Origin: Candidatus Pacearchaeota archaeon
GTDB lineage: Archaea > Nanoarchaeota > Nanoarchaeia > Pacearchaeales > GW2011-AR1
Direction of reading: 5' to 3'
NCBI GenBank assembly: GCA_023228245.1
Contig: JALOBN010000052.1
Span: 1-15,205 of the forward strand
DNA length: 15,205 nt
Each line of letters opens with the position of its first letter. Position 1 is the stretch's first letter. A model generated the notes under the pieces. It made no database searches and was not told the DNA's origin. It worked only from the letters and a program-made list of their open reading frames with translations. Below, in pieces: positions 6,225 to 13,732 of the stretch. The translations under genes and the position numbers were made by a program.

Positions 6225-6838
6225 TGTCCGTCTATAACGACGGCGAGATGCTGAAGAAGGCAGTCGGGTCCGTTCTCGGCCACGTCGATCGAATCATAGT
6301 CATCGACGGGATATACGAGGACTTCCCACCCATGGGCGACACGCTGGGGTACAGTTGCGACGGGACGCTCGAGTACCTTACCGATCTGGAAACGGAGGTC
6401 AGTCTGTCCGTAGTGCCGGGCCTTACAGAGGTGGAAAAGCGCAGCCTTTATCTGATCGGCGAGCCGGGCGACTGGTACTTACACTTGGACGCGGACGAGT
6501 GGGTCGAGAACCCGCAAGAGTTGGGAATACTGCCCAAGGCGGATATCGGGCTGTGTCACATGAGCTGGGAGAATCAATCCCACTGGTACCCCCGGCTGTT
6601 CAGGCACGTCGATTGCATGAGCTACGAGGGGTTGCACCACCGTCTCATAGATGGCGAGGGTGACCTGATCTGCGACATCTACGGGATAGGTCCGGGGTAC
6701 ACGGCAGAGCGGACCTCGCTGCGAATCAGGCACGACCGGGAGCGCAGGTCGAAAGAGAGACAGAAGGCCAAGGCGGCATATTACGAGAGGTTGTGCGCGC
6801 AGGAGAAGCACGTCAAGGAGATGCTGAGATATGGATAG
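6209..6838 (+). CDS. GT2 glycosyltransferase (single domain)
   Basis: This 209-residue protein is a compact glycosyltransferase family 2-like enzyme. It begins at once with the GT-A core (LNLVMSVYNDGEMLKKAVGSVLG), then IIVIDGIYEDF and the metal-binding motif WYLHLDADEW (about 92-101), the type seen in WaaE-like and peptide/sugar GT2 enzymes. The C-terminal part is a basic helical stretch (RERRSKERQKAKAAYYERL). ATG 6209 is preceded by GAGG at 6201-6204 and overlaps the acetyltransferase gene by 16 bases; upstream in-frame codons lie inside that gene and lack a better site. It closes the sugar cassette, and its 3' end overlaps the neck gene at 6831. The enzyme class is well supported; donor and acceptor are unknown. 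It could attach the first sugar or extend the chain. Confidence 0.82.
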   Translation: MLNLVMSVYNDGEMLKKAVGSVLGHVDRIIVIDGIYEDFPPMGDTLGYSCDGTLEYLTDLETEVSLSVVPGLTEVEKRSLYLIGEPGDWYLHLDADEWVENPQELGILPKADIGLCHMSWENQSHWYPRLFRHVDCMSYEGLHHRLIDGEGDLICDIYGIGPGYTAERTSLRIRHDRERRSKERQKAKAAYYERLCAQEKHVKEMLRYG

Positions 6839-7316
6839 CGAACTCATAACCCACGTCCGTCTGCTCTTGCAGGACTCTGGGACTCCCCCGGTCGTCTCGG
6901 ACACGCAGATAGCGAACATCGCGAAGACCCGCAGAAGGGAAATCTACTACGAGGGGCTGGCCACTCTCGACAACCTGACCTGGAAGTACGGCCGGGACTA
7001 CATCGAGGTCACCTCTCTATCCCTGACCTACGAGGGCGCGGCGATCCTGGCCACCCTGTACACGGTGGACGTGCTTGCGGGGGAGGTCACGTTCACGACC
7101 GAGCAGTCGGCCATATACCTCAAGGGCTACGTCTACGACCTGATGGACATAGTGGCGCAGTGCTGGCTCGTCAAAGCGGGGATGCTCGACACATACCCGG
7201 GCATGACCTACTCGCTGGGCGACGAGACGGTTTCCAAGGGCGAGGCGAAAGAATATTGCATCGGGCAATACTGGAAGTACAGGACGAGCAAGGGGGGCCA
7301 GCTACGTCGGCGCTGA
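6831..7316 (+). CDS. Probable head-tail adaptor (connector) protein
   Basis: This 161-residue protein is the likely first neck protein that binds the portal after DNA packaging. The N-terminal half is helical: a short LITHVRLLLQDSG helix, VVSDTQIANIAKTRRREIYYEGL, then a beta segment (DYIEVTSLSLTYEG). A GEVTFTTEQSAIYLKGYVYDLMDIVAQCWL stretch follows, the 'beta hairpin then long helix' pattern common in gp6/gp15-like adaptors of siphoviruses. Position supports this: the next genes look like a stopper, a gp10-like protein and a tail terminator. ATG 6831 has AAGGAG at 6815-6820, ten bases upstream, and overlaps the glycosyltransferase stop by eight bases. Sequence families of adaptors diverge widely, so the call is by pattern and gene order. 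Confidence 0.65.
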   Translation: MDSELITHVRLLLQDSGTPPVVSDTQIANIAKTRRREIYYEGLATLDNLTWKYGRDYIEVTSLSLTYEGAAILATLYTVDVLAGEVTFTTEQSAIYLKGYVYDLMDIVAQCWLVKAGMLDTYPGMTYSLGDETVSKGEAKEYCIGQYWKYRTSKGGQLRRR

Positions 7317-7324
7317 CAGACTCC

Positions 7325-7687
7325 ATGCGGCTCGACACGGAGCGCATGATAGCGGACAACCCCATATCGATCGTCATAACTCGGGCGACCTGGACGCTGG
7401 CGAATGGCAGGCGGACCTCGACGTCGGCGACCCTTGCGGCTCAGACCGTGCGAACGTATGGCAAGAACGTCACTGAGGTTATGAGGGAGAGTGACGAAGC
7501 GCGCTTCAGGCGGGTCAGGGAGGTACGGATGCTGGCAAAGTACGATGCCAACGTGATAGCGCATTCTGGGGCCTCTGAGGACACGTTCAGCGTGGGGAGC
7601 GTCAAGTATCGGATCAAGAATGTGCGGGACATCGCCTGGGAGGGTGTCACGATCTCGAAGCAGTGTACCCTCGAGGAAATCCAATGA
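7325..7687 (+). CDS. Probable head closure (stopper) protein
   Basis: This 120-residue protein lies between the adaptor and the gp10-like gene, the usual place for the stopper that seals the filled head. Its N-terminal part is basic and helical; the C-terminal part (DTFSVGSVKYRIKNVRDIAWEGVTISKQCTLEEI) is a small beta-rich fold like that of stopper/head-tail joining proteins, with the YRI and final LEEI strands. ATG 7325 lies eight bases after the upstream stop; no good ribosome binding site is seen close by, apart from AGGGGGG at 7291-7297, which is far, so translational coupling is likely. The in-frame codons upstream overlap the adaptor gene. Function is from position and overall pattern, not a clear family motif. 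Confidence 0.6.
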   Translation: MRLDTERMIADNPISIVITRATWTLANGRRTSTSATLAAQTVRTYGKNVTEVMRESDEARFRRVREVRMLAKYDANVIAHSGASEDTFSVGSVKYRIKNVRDIAWEGVTISKQCTLEEIQ

Positions 7688-8022
7688 GAGGCATAGCCGG
7701 GGTCATGGGCAATCTGGTCAAAGAGGTCACGAGGACAAAGGTGGCCCTTGCGGCTTACGGGACGATGGAGGGCGCGCCGAAGCTCGAGAACTACGCGAAG
7801 ATGCACGCGCCATGGGGAGACAGAAGCGGCAACGCCAGAAAGGGACTCAAGGGCGGCTGTTATGCCAAGGGCGACAAGATCATGATCTACATCGCCCACC
7901 AGGTTGACTACGGGGTTTACCTCGAACTCGCCCACGACTGCAAGTACGCGATTCTTGACCCGACGATAGACGCGCTGAAAGGCGAGATTTTCAATGACTA
8001 CGCGAGGATCATGAGGATGTAA
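7684..8022 (+). CDS. HK97 gp10-like tail completion protein
   Basis: This 112-residue basic protein matches the HK97 gp10 family pattern: an N-terminal helix (GVMGNLVKEVTRTKVALA), the APWGDRSGNARKGLKGG segment corresponding to the family's 'aP..TG.ar..l' region, and the strongly typical HQVDYGVYLELAHDCKYAILDPTIDA near the C-terminus. Members act in completing the tail or joining it to the head. The start ATG 7684 overlaps the stopper stop (ATGA) with GAGGAAA upstream. Its stop shares a base with the next start (TAATG). Length is normal. Confidence 0.8.
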   Translation: MRGIAGVMGNLVKEVTRTKVALAAYGTMEGAPKLENYAKMHAPWGDRSGNARKGLKGGCYAKGDKIMIYIAHQVDYGVYLELAHDCKYAILDPTIDALKGEIFNDYARIMRM

Positions 8023-8420
8023 TGGCTGAACAGAGCGTTAGGAGCGCGGTCAGGGACCACCTGGCCACCAATTGCCCCTCGTTTACGGGGGGTTTTTTAT
8101 ATCCCCAAATCGCTGACAACAACACGGTTAAGCCGTTCGGTGTCGTGCGAATGGGACCGCATGAGAAAGAGGCGAAGCAGGGGGCCGTCCGCCGCCTGTA
8201 CGTCCACGTCCACACGGTGAAAGACGCATGGGATGCCCTGGACACTCTCTGCAACTCCGTCGTCTCCGCGCTGGATTGCATAAACGTCTCCTGCGGCTCT
8301 TCGGGCGGCAAGACCTTTTGGATTACCCCGTATCACGTCGGGACCACGGCTGACGCTACCGACGATGACCGGATGACCATATTCAGGATATGCGAATTTG
8401 AGGTGGTGACAGGAAGATGA
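8022..8420 (+). CDS. Probable tail terminator protein
   Basis: This 132-residue protein follows the gp10-like gene and precedes the tail tube gene, the normal place of the tail terminator, which caps the tube and joins it to the neck. It has a helical start (SVRSAVRDHLAT), a LYPQI...KPFGVVRMG strand region, a central VRRLYVHVHT strand followed by a helix (AWDALDTLCNSVVSAL), and a closing strand IFRICEFEV. This alpha/beta order fits the DUF3168-like / lambda gpU-like fold, but I cannot confirm the family. Start and previous stop share a base (TAATG), with GAGG just upstream. An intrinsic-terminator-like hairpin lies within codons 18-26, which is unusual. Confidence 0.6.
   Translation: MAEQSVRSAVRDHLATNCPSFTGGFLYPQIADNNTVKPFGVVRMGPHEKEAKQGAVRRLYVHVHTVKDAWDALDTLCNSVVSALDCINVSCGSSGGKTFWITPYHVGTTADATDDDRMTIFRICEFEVVTGR
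8075..8098 (+). terminator. Intrinsic-terminator-like hairpin inside the tail terminator gene
   Basis: CCCCTCG-TTTA-CGGGGGG forms a seven-pair stem (one U-G) with a four-base loop, followed directly by six T (8093-8098). It has full terminator form but sits inside coding sequence, about 50 bases after the start. It might act as an attenuator when translation is poor, or be silent because ribosomes block it. Activity is unproven. Confidence 0.55.
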
Positions 8421-8665
8421 ATGAAAGTCCTTACCCGAAGGCGAGCAAACCGTACCCTTCCCCGCGGAAGAAGGCAACGAAGCCCGCACCGAAACCCGAA
8501 CCCCAACCGAAGCCCGTCCCGGTCTACGTAGCGACCCGGACTTGTGGCTACACGTTCGTCTGCGACGGGGCGAAGACGCGGCTCGAAGAGGGCGTGTCCC
8601 CGCAGGTGACCGAGGCACAGCTACGTGAACTGATCCGCTACAAGCACGTCAGGGAGGTGAAATAA
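8417..8665 (+). CDS. Small Pro/Lys-rich hypothetical protein
   Basis: This 82-residue protein is not recognised. Residues about 5-36 are a low-complexity Pro/Lys/Glu stretch (PRKKATKPAPKPEPQPKP), probably unstructured or a stiff linker. Residues 37-82 look folded: YVATRTCGYTFVCDGAKTR, then a helix (TEAQLRELIRY) and a final strand KHVREVK. The overall turn-helix-strand ending resembles the N-terminal part of the zinc-finger protein at 2589, but this is a loose likeness. The start overlaps the previous stop (ATGA) and its TAA abuts the tail tube ATG. The gene lies between tail terminator and tail tube, so a tail assembly or tube-decoration role is possible. The coding call is supported by tight packing on both sides. 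Confidence 0.6.
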   Translation: MNESPYPKASKPYPSPRKKATKPAPKPEPQPKPVPVYVATRTCGYTFVCDGAKTRLEEGVSPQVTEAQLRELIRYKHVREVK

Positions 8666-9226
8666 ATGGCCGACAAATTCTTCAACGACATCTCTCAGAT
8701 CAGGGTAACCGAACTCCTGGACACTGGAGCGGCGGACCCGAGCGCAACCGCGAAGACCTCGACCGTCCCCAAGGAACTCAGCGCCGACTTCGTTTACGAC
8801 GAGGGCGAAGAGCTGACCCAGACGGGGGGCGGCGAGACGGTATGCACGATTACTGAGGAAGACGAGCCAAAGGGTGCCGACGTGGAAATCACGCTGGCCA
8901 CTCTCGAGTACGACGTGAAGGGCGCCATCGCTGGCGGCACGGTGAACATGACCGGCCCGGACGCGACAGGCTGGGACTTCCCGACCTCGACGCCGGGACC
9001 GTTCAAGCTCGAGGTGTGGGTGCCGAAGTTTGACACCACGTCTTCAACTGAGGGCAAGCCCGACGGCTATCTCTACATCGTCCTGCCGTATTGCAAGGGG
9101 CGCATGTCCAAGAGGCAGCACGCGGGAAAGGGCTTTGGCGAGGACGTGTTCTCGATCAAGGCCCGCCAGAACCCGAACTCCGGTGATTCGGCATGGCAGG
9201 AAGACGAAGTCGCAACCATCGTCTAG
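8666..9226 (+). CDS. Major tail tube protein
   Basis: This 186-residue protein is the probable building block of the tail tube. It is beta-rich and acidic: a FFNDISQIRVTELLD start, a DFVYDEGEELTQTGGGETV section, then VEITLATLEYDVKGAIAGGTV, a central GPFKLEVWVPKFDT strand, and a C-terminal YLYIVLPYCKGRMSKRQ...FSIKARQNP part. The pattern (helix flanked by long beta strands, then a final strand pair) and length fit siphovirus tube proteins. AGGGAGGTGA lies just before ATG 8666. It directly precedes the chaperone pair and tape measure gene, the standard order. No Ig-like C-terminal domain is present. No sheath gene precedes it, which argues against a contractile tail. Confidence 0.78.
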   Translation: MADKFFNDISQIRVTELLDTGAADPSATAKTSTVPKELSADFVYDEGEELTQTGGGETVCTITEEDEPKGADVEITLATLEYDVKGAIAGGTVNMTGPDATGWDFPTSTPGPFKLEVWVPKFDTTSSTEGKPDGYLYIVLPYCKGRMSKRQHAGKGFGEDVFSIKARQNPNSGDSAWQEDEVATIV

Positions 9227-9237
9227 GAGGCGATCAA

Positions 9238-9702
9238 ATGACCGAGGCGCTTAAACCGACCTCCCTTGAGGCGATAAAGAACCTGAAGCGGGAAGACGTA
9301 GCAGAGTTGCCCGCTTTCTACGACGGGACGCCGTTCATCGCAAGACTGCGGCGTCCCTCCCTTATCCACATGGTAGACCTGGGCCAGATCCCCAACGAGT
9401 TGTCGGCTGCGGTTGACGAGCTCATGGGGGGCCAGGCCGCGACGTACCGGACGAGCATCAAAGAGCGCTCGGAGGTTCTGTGTATCGTGGCCAAGGCTAC
9501 GCTCCAGGAACCGACATACGAGCAGGTGGAAGACGACCTGGACAGCTTCCAGCTCACCGCGATCTGGAACTATGTTATCAGTGGGGTGCAGGCCCTCATC
9601 CCCTTTCGTGAAATCCGCGCAGTTTTTGTCGCTAGCGCGGACAAGCGAGCGGTGGGGGCAGCGGCCGAGCTTGATGTTGGACCCGAAGCTCCCGAAGCGT
9701 GA
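9238..9702 (+). CDS. Tail assembly chaperone, first (G-like) frame
   Basis: This 154-residue protein occupies the slot of the lambda G-like chaperone that guides tube assembly on the tape measure. It has an N-terminal LKPTSLEAIKNLKRED segment, a GTPFIARLRRPSLIHMVDLGQIPNEL region, a helical core and LIPFREIRAVF. The LRRPSL...G.IPN pattern is common in siphovirus and XkdN-like chaperones. TAGGAGG (9224-9230), which includes the previous stop, lies seven bases before ATG 9238. The last ~14 codons (Ala/Pro/Glu-rich, ending APEA) look unconstrained, while another frame through the same stretch continues to 9853, so a frameshift likely joins the two. Function is from position and pattern. Confidence 0.75.
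   Translation: MTEALKPTSLEAIKNLKREDVAELPAFYDGTPFIARLRRPSLIHMVDLGQIPNELSAAVDELMGGQAATYRTSIKERSEVLCIVAKATLQEPTYEQVEDDLDSFQLTAIWNYVISGVQALIPFREIRAVFVASADKRAVGAAAELDVGPEAPEA
9652..9660 (+). promoter_or_regulatory. Candidate +1 frameshift site in tail chaperone
   Basis: Zero-frame codons are GTG-GGG-GCA. The five-G run lets the tRNA on GGG (9655-9657) re-pair perfectly one base on (9656-9658). The next codon is then CAG in the frame that continues to 9853, giving a fusion of about 204 residues. A TTT on a five-T run (9622-9626) could instead slip by -2 into the same frame. Confidence 0.4.
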
Positions 9703-9853
9703 CCCCTACCTGGCTTACTGTATCGACGATGCGGCTGCCTGTCTCCTCGACTGGCTGCGCGCGGGCCGCGTCCCAAAGTACGTAAAAGACGCGCAGCACA
9801 ACGAATCCCTCAAAGCCTCTCTTGAGAACGCGAGGCGAAAGAAGAAACAATAG
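9674..9853 (+). CDS. Tail assembly chaperone, second (T-like) frame
   Basis: This frame is shifted +1 (equal to -2) relative to the chaperone gene and is open well before the ATG at 9674. The distinct part reads DPKLPKRDPYLAYCIDDAAACLLDWLRAG, then a basic end (LENARRKKKQ). It lies between the chaperone and the tape measure gene, exactly where tailed phages code the T part of the G-T fusion. ATG 9674 has no convincing ribosome binding site, so production by frameshift is more likely than separate initiation; coordinates here mark the part from the ATG to the stop. It could be a separate 59-residue protein. Its stop TAG abuts the tape measure ATG. Confidence 0.6.
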   Translation: MLDPKLPKRDPYLAYCIDDAAACLLDWLRAGRVPKYVKDAQHNESLKASLENARRKKKQ

Positions 9854-12800
9854 ATGTTCGGTGCCCTTGGTACCGTCTGGGCCGAGATGGGTCTGGACAC
9901 AACAAAACTGGATATGGGAGTATCGCGCGCCGCCGCGTCGATGAAGGCGTTGCAGGGGCATGAAGCGGTACTCACCAAGGCCATGAAGGGTGCCGCCATC
10001 GGTATAGGGGTCGTAGGGGCAGCCGTGGCCGCGGGTGCGATTAAGCTCGCCGCCGACTACGACAAGAATATGCGGAAGGTCTGGTCGCTGACCACCGAGT
10101 CCGAAGCGACGTTCAAGAAGTGGAAAACCGAAGTCCTCGACCTTGCCGACAAGCTCCCGCAGTCCGCGTCTCAGATGGCCGACGCTTTCTATTGGGTGAA
10201 ATCCGATATGCCCGACGCTACTGACGCCGAGCAGTTGAAGACGCTGGAGATAGCGGCCAGGGGCGCGGTAGGCGGCGTGGCCGAACTCTCCGAGACGACA
10301 AACGCGCTGGTCCAGGCGCAGAACGCATACGGCGAGACGAATCCCGCCAAGTACATGGACATCATGAACAAGGCGGTGGAGCGCGGTTCCATCGAACTGA
10401 AGGACTTCGTGGCCTTCCAGGGTCAGGTCGTCGGCTCCGCCGCCATGGCAGGCGTGAGTTTCGAGGAAGTCGCCGCCGCCGTCTCCACCTTGACCCGAAA
10501 AGCAGTCCCCGCCGAAACCGCTTTCATGGCCTTGAACAACACTATCATGGCCTACCTCAAGCCGCAGGATGACGCCGTCGAGATAGCCTCGAAGTATGGC
10601 ATTGAACTTTCTCTCGCTACCCTGCGCTCAAAAGGCCTCGCCGCTTCCCTGATGGAGATTGCCAACAAAGTCCCCGACGAAGAACTGGCCAAGATGTTCC
10701 CCAACATCAGAGCCCTTCGCGCCGTCCTACCCCTGGCTGGAATCGCCGCGGGAGATTTCGCTGTAGACCTTGCGGCCATGGGAGCCGCCGCGGGTACAAC
10801 GGACCGGATGTACGAGAAGAACGCGAACACGATTCAGAACAAATGGCGAATCGCTGTTGGCAAGGCCGAGGATGCGCTTATCAAACTCGGGGACAAGGCT
10901 TTGCCCGCCGTCTCCGGCTGGCTCGATGCTATCAGCAACGCTCTGAGCGGCAAGAATAAGGATTTCAATACCTTCGCGAGCGTCATAGGTACGGCCGCGA
11001 AGGGAGTCTGGAACCTCGCAGATGCCCTTATAAAGGTGTGGCCGATACTCGCCATGGTGGCCGGGGGATTCGCCGCCATGAAACTCGGCGGGTTCATCAC
11101 CTCTCTGTCCAGTGTCGGGGGCAGTTTGTCTGGTCTTGGCATCGTTCTCAATAACATCGGTCTTGGCTTTACCGGGTTCAATACCGCCTTCTCCACTCTT
11201 GGTACGACGCTAGGAACCGTAGGACTCATGGCCGCGCCTGCCGCGATAGCAGTAGCACTCCTGGTCAAACAATGGCGAGATTCAATTGCCGCTTCGACCG
11301 CCGCTTGGACTACCATCCGCAAGAACGATCAGGCATTGTCCGACCTCGGGCTTCAACTGCAACCCCTGATAGACCGTTACGAAGAGCTCAGGGCGACTAC
11401 CAACAGATCGACTGAGCAGCAGGCCGAGATGGTCTCGATCGGTAATCAGGTCGCCGAACTGTCCCCCCGTATGTCCTCGGGCTTCGACGCCATGGGGAAC
11501 GCCATCCTCAAGAGCGACACTCAGCTCAAGCAGCTCATCGAAGATATGCTCAAATACTCGGGCATAACGATCAAGGAAGAGGGCGCCGAGGGACAGCTTG
11601 AAGGGCTCACGAAGTCGATACCCGAGTTTGAAAAGCAGGCGGGCAAGCTCGGCAGTCAGATCAGTTACATCGGGACGGAACTCCGCGCTCTCGGGGTTGA
11701 CGAGACTGATGTACGCAACGTGGTCAACCTTCTCAAAGAGGATTTTGAGAACGGATCTGTCTCTGTCGAGGCGTACATTCAGAGCATCAAGGATGCTGGA
11801 CTGAGCGGCGCGGGGTGGAAGTGGGAGGCACAGGCACCGGAGATGACGCACGTCAATGTTATAGCAGGCGCGCTCTCCGTTCTCAACCAGCGGTTCAAGG
11901 AAAACAAAATGTCTTTCCAGGACTGGAAGGACAAGGTTGGGGCTTCGACCGCCGCCATATCCCAACTGACCCCGAAGATTCTTGAGAGCGCGATGGCCGC
12001 GGGCCGGGCGGGTCAGGCGTTCTCCAGCCAACTGACCGCAGCCTTCACCTCTCTTTCCCCGCAAATGCAGCAACTCGGCGTTCAGTCGTTCTCCGCCTAC
12101 ATCCAGGGTCTTTCTCAAGGGCAGGTAGCCCCCGACATGGCCAACCAACTCGCCCAGCAGATGTTCAACACGGGAACCTTCACCGCTACTGGCGTGGCCT
12201 CCGTCGATGCGGCCCTTGCGGCGATGTCCGCGCGCATGAGGGCAAGTTCACTGGCCAATGCGGCAAAGTCTGTGGCCGACACCGTGGCGAAAATCTTCGG
12301 CACGATCGGCGGGGGGAAGGCAGAGGAGAAGAAGGTCACCCTGAAGGTCGGCGATGCTGGGACCGCGGCGGCTACCAACAAATCTCTCAAGGCGGTGCAG
12401 GCGCAGGCTACCACTCTCGGCGGCATGAAGCCGAACGTCCATACCTCGGCGAACACAGCGCAGGCAAACGCAGCGATATCCCGCCTCGTAAATCGGCTGT
12501 CTGGAATGAACGGTCAGACACTGGCCACCGTATACGTCCAGGCGCTTATCAAAGGTTCGGGTCCGTTCACGGCAGATGAGTATGTCAGTTACCTGGAGGA
12601 CAAGATAGGCGGCGCGGCTCCGAACCTCACCGTCGGCGCGACCATGGGCGGCAGCTTCGAAGACCTCACAAAAGCCTGGGCGGCGATGAACGCAACCGCG
12701 CTCCCCGGCTGGTCCACGGGTCGAATGGCCCCCACTGGTGATATGTCCATCGACGAGTGGAACCACATTAACGAGGCGATCGCCAACCTCGGGGGCAATG

Positions 12801-13732
12801 TCGAGGCCAACCTGCAAGGCTGGTGGAACATGAACGGCGCGCTCATCGAGGCTAAGAAGTCGATGGCCGAGTACACGAAGGCAACCGAGGCCGCCGAACT
12901 GGTCGTCGAGGGATTGCAGGCGCAGGAGACAAAGCTGAACGCCTCGCTCACGGCGCACAAAGAACGGTTGTCCACCCTGTCCTCGATGAAGATCAAGGGC
13001 GAGGGTGCCGCTTCTGACAAATCGTTCCGGCAGGGTCAGGCGCTCAACCGGCTCGAACTGGAAAGGTTGAAGATCCAGCAGAAGGCGCGGGCGGGCAAGG
13101 CCACCACAGCCGACTACAACCGCCTCTTCGTCATCGCCCAACAGCAGAAGGAACTCGAACTCCAAAAAGAGATCGACGACAAGGCGACCGATCTCAAGTA
13201 CGCGGACAAGAAGCGCCAACTCGAAAAGCTGTTGGACCCGCTCAAGGGGCAGGAGAAGTCTTACGCTGCGCTGGTGAAGGCGATCAAGCAGGAGCAGCGG
13301 GTAATCGCGGTCAAGGAAAAGCAACTCAAGAGTGTGCAGAAGACGCTCGAAAAAGAGCGGGCGAAGGTCGCGGAGCTCAAAAAGGCATACGACAAGATCA
13401 GCCGCTCAGTCGATGTCTTCGCGACGAAGATCAACGAGATGGCCGCGAACTTCCGCAGCCGCTACGACGAGATGATAGCGAAGGCGAAAGAGCTTGCCGA
13501 CGCGATCGAAGAGGCAAAGAAGAAAGAGGCGGGCGGGTCCATGGGTAGCACAATGGCCTCCCCGAACCTCGCGGGCGCGGGTACCCGTATGTCCGCCACG
13601 AACAACACGACGAACAGCAAGTCCACTTCTGTCAGCTATTTCTACTTCGACAAGCTGGTTCTCAATGATGTGCAGGACGTTCCCTCGCTCACCCAAGAAC
13701 TCCGAATGGCGAAACTGAGGATTCAAGTATGA
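9854..13732 (+). CDS. Tail tape measure protein (TP901 type)
   Basis: At 1292 residues this is the longest gene. It sets tail length and is threaded through the tube; by the usual ~1.5 angstrom per residue it implies a tail near 190 nm (inference). Residues 1-350 match the TP901-type phage tail tape measure pattern: TTKLDMGVSRAAASM, a hydrophobic helix (about 46-66), AADYDKNMRKV, then LADKLPQSASQMADAFYWV, GVSFEEVAAAVSTL and PETAFMALNN-like segments. Further hydrophobic segments lie near 394-412 and 452-472, possible membrane-inserting stretches for DNA entry. Residues about 1015-1225 are a long Lys/Glu/Gln-rich coiled coil. The C-terminus has a polar linker (Thr/Asn/Ser-rich), then a short YFYFDKLVLNDV end that probably contacts the distal tail. 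No lysozyme or peptidase domain is evident. ATG 9854 directly follows the previous TAG. Confidence 0.93.
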   Translation: MFGALGTVWAEMGLDTTKLDMGVSRAAASMKALQGHEAVLTKAMKGAAIGIGVVGAAVAAGAIKLAADYDKNMRKVWSLTTESEATFKKWKTEVLDLADKLPQSASQMADAFYWVKSDMPDATDAEQLKTLEIAARGAVGGVAELSETTNALVQAQNAYGETNPAKYMDIMNKAVERGSIELKDFVAFQGQVVGSAAMAGVSFEEVAAAVSTLTRKAVPAETAFMALNNTIMAYLKPQDDAVEIASKYGIELSLATLRSKGLAASLMEIANKVPDEELAKMFPNIRALRAVLPLAGIAAGDFAVDLAAMGAAAGTTDRMYEKNANTIQNKWRIAVGKAEDALIKLGDKALPAVSGWLDAISNALSGKNKDFNTFASVIGTAAKGVWNLADALIKVWPILAMVAGGFAAMKLGGFITSLSSVGGSLSGLGIVLNNIGLGFTGFNTAFSTLGTTLGTVGLMAAPAAIAVALLVKQWRDSIAASTAAWTTIRKNDQALSDLGLQLQPLIDRYEELRATTNRSTEQQAEMVSIGNQVAELSPRMSSGFDAMGNAILKSDTQLKQLIEDMLKYSGITIKEEGAEGQLEGLTKSIPEFEKQAGKLGSQISYIGTELRALGVDETDVRNVVNLLKEDFENGSVSVEAYIQSIKDAGLSGAGWKWEAQAPEMTHVNVIAGALSVLNQRFKENKMSFQDWKDKVGASTAAISQLTPKILESAMAAGRAGQAFSSQLTAAFTSLSPQMQQLGVQSFSAYIQGLSQGQVAPDMANQLAQQMFNTGTFTATGVASVDAALAAMSARMRASSLANAAKSVADTVAKIFGTIGGGKAEEKKVTLKVGDAGTAAATNKSLKAVQAQATTLGGMKPNVHTSANTAQANAAISRLVNRLSGMNGQTLATVYVQALIKGSGPFTADEYVSYLEDKIGGAAPNLTVGATMGGSFEDLTKAWAAMNATALPGWSTGRMAPTGDMSIDEWNHINEAIANLGGNVEANLQGWWNMNGALIEAKKSMAEYTKATEAAELVVEGLQAQETKLNASLTAHKERLSTLSSMKIKGEGAASDKSFRQGQALNRLELERLKIQQKARAGKATTADYNRLFVIAQQQKELELQKEIDDKATDLKYADKKRQLEKLLDPLKGQEKSYAALVKAIKQEQRVIAVKEKQLKSVQKTLEKERAKVAELKKAYDKISRSVDVFATKINEMAANFRSRYDEMIAKAKELADAIEEAKKKEAGGSMGSTMASPNLAGAGTRMSATNNTTNSKSTSVSYFYFDKLVLNDVQDVPSLTQELRMAKLRIQV

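Noticed and set aside
8093..8099. T-TTT-TTA heptamer in frame in the tail terminator gene as a programmed -1 frameshift site
   Set aside because: The stable hairpin lies upstream, not downstream, and the -1 frame meets TGA after five codons (8114-8116), giving only a ~31-residue product.
11282..12148. Minus-strand open frame of 288 codons
   Set aside because: Same reason: lies fully opposite the tape measure coding region and has no family features.
12248..13324. Long minus-strand open frame (358 codons) opposite the tape measure gene
   Set aside because: It is Leu/Arg-rich shadow sequence of a well-supported + strand gene in GC-rich DNA, with no recognisable domain.
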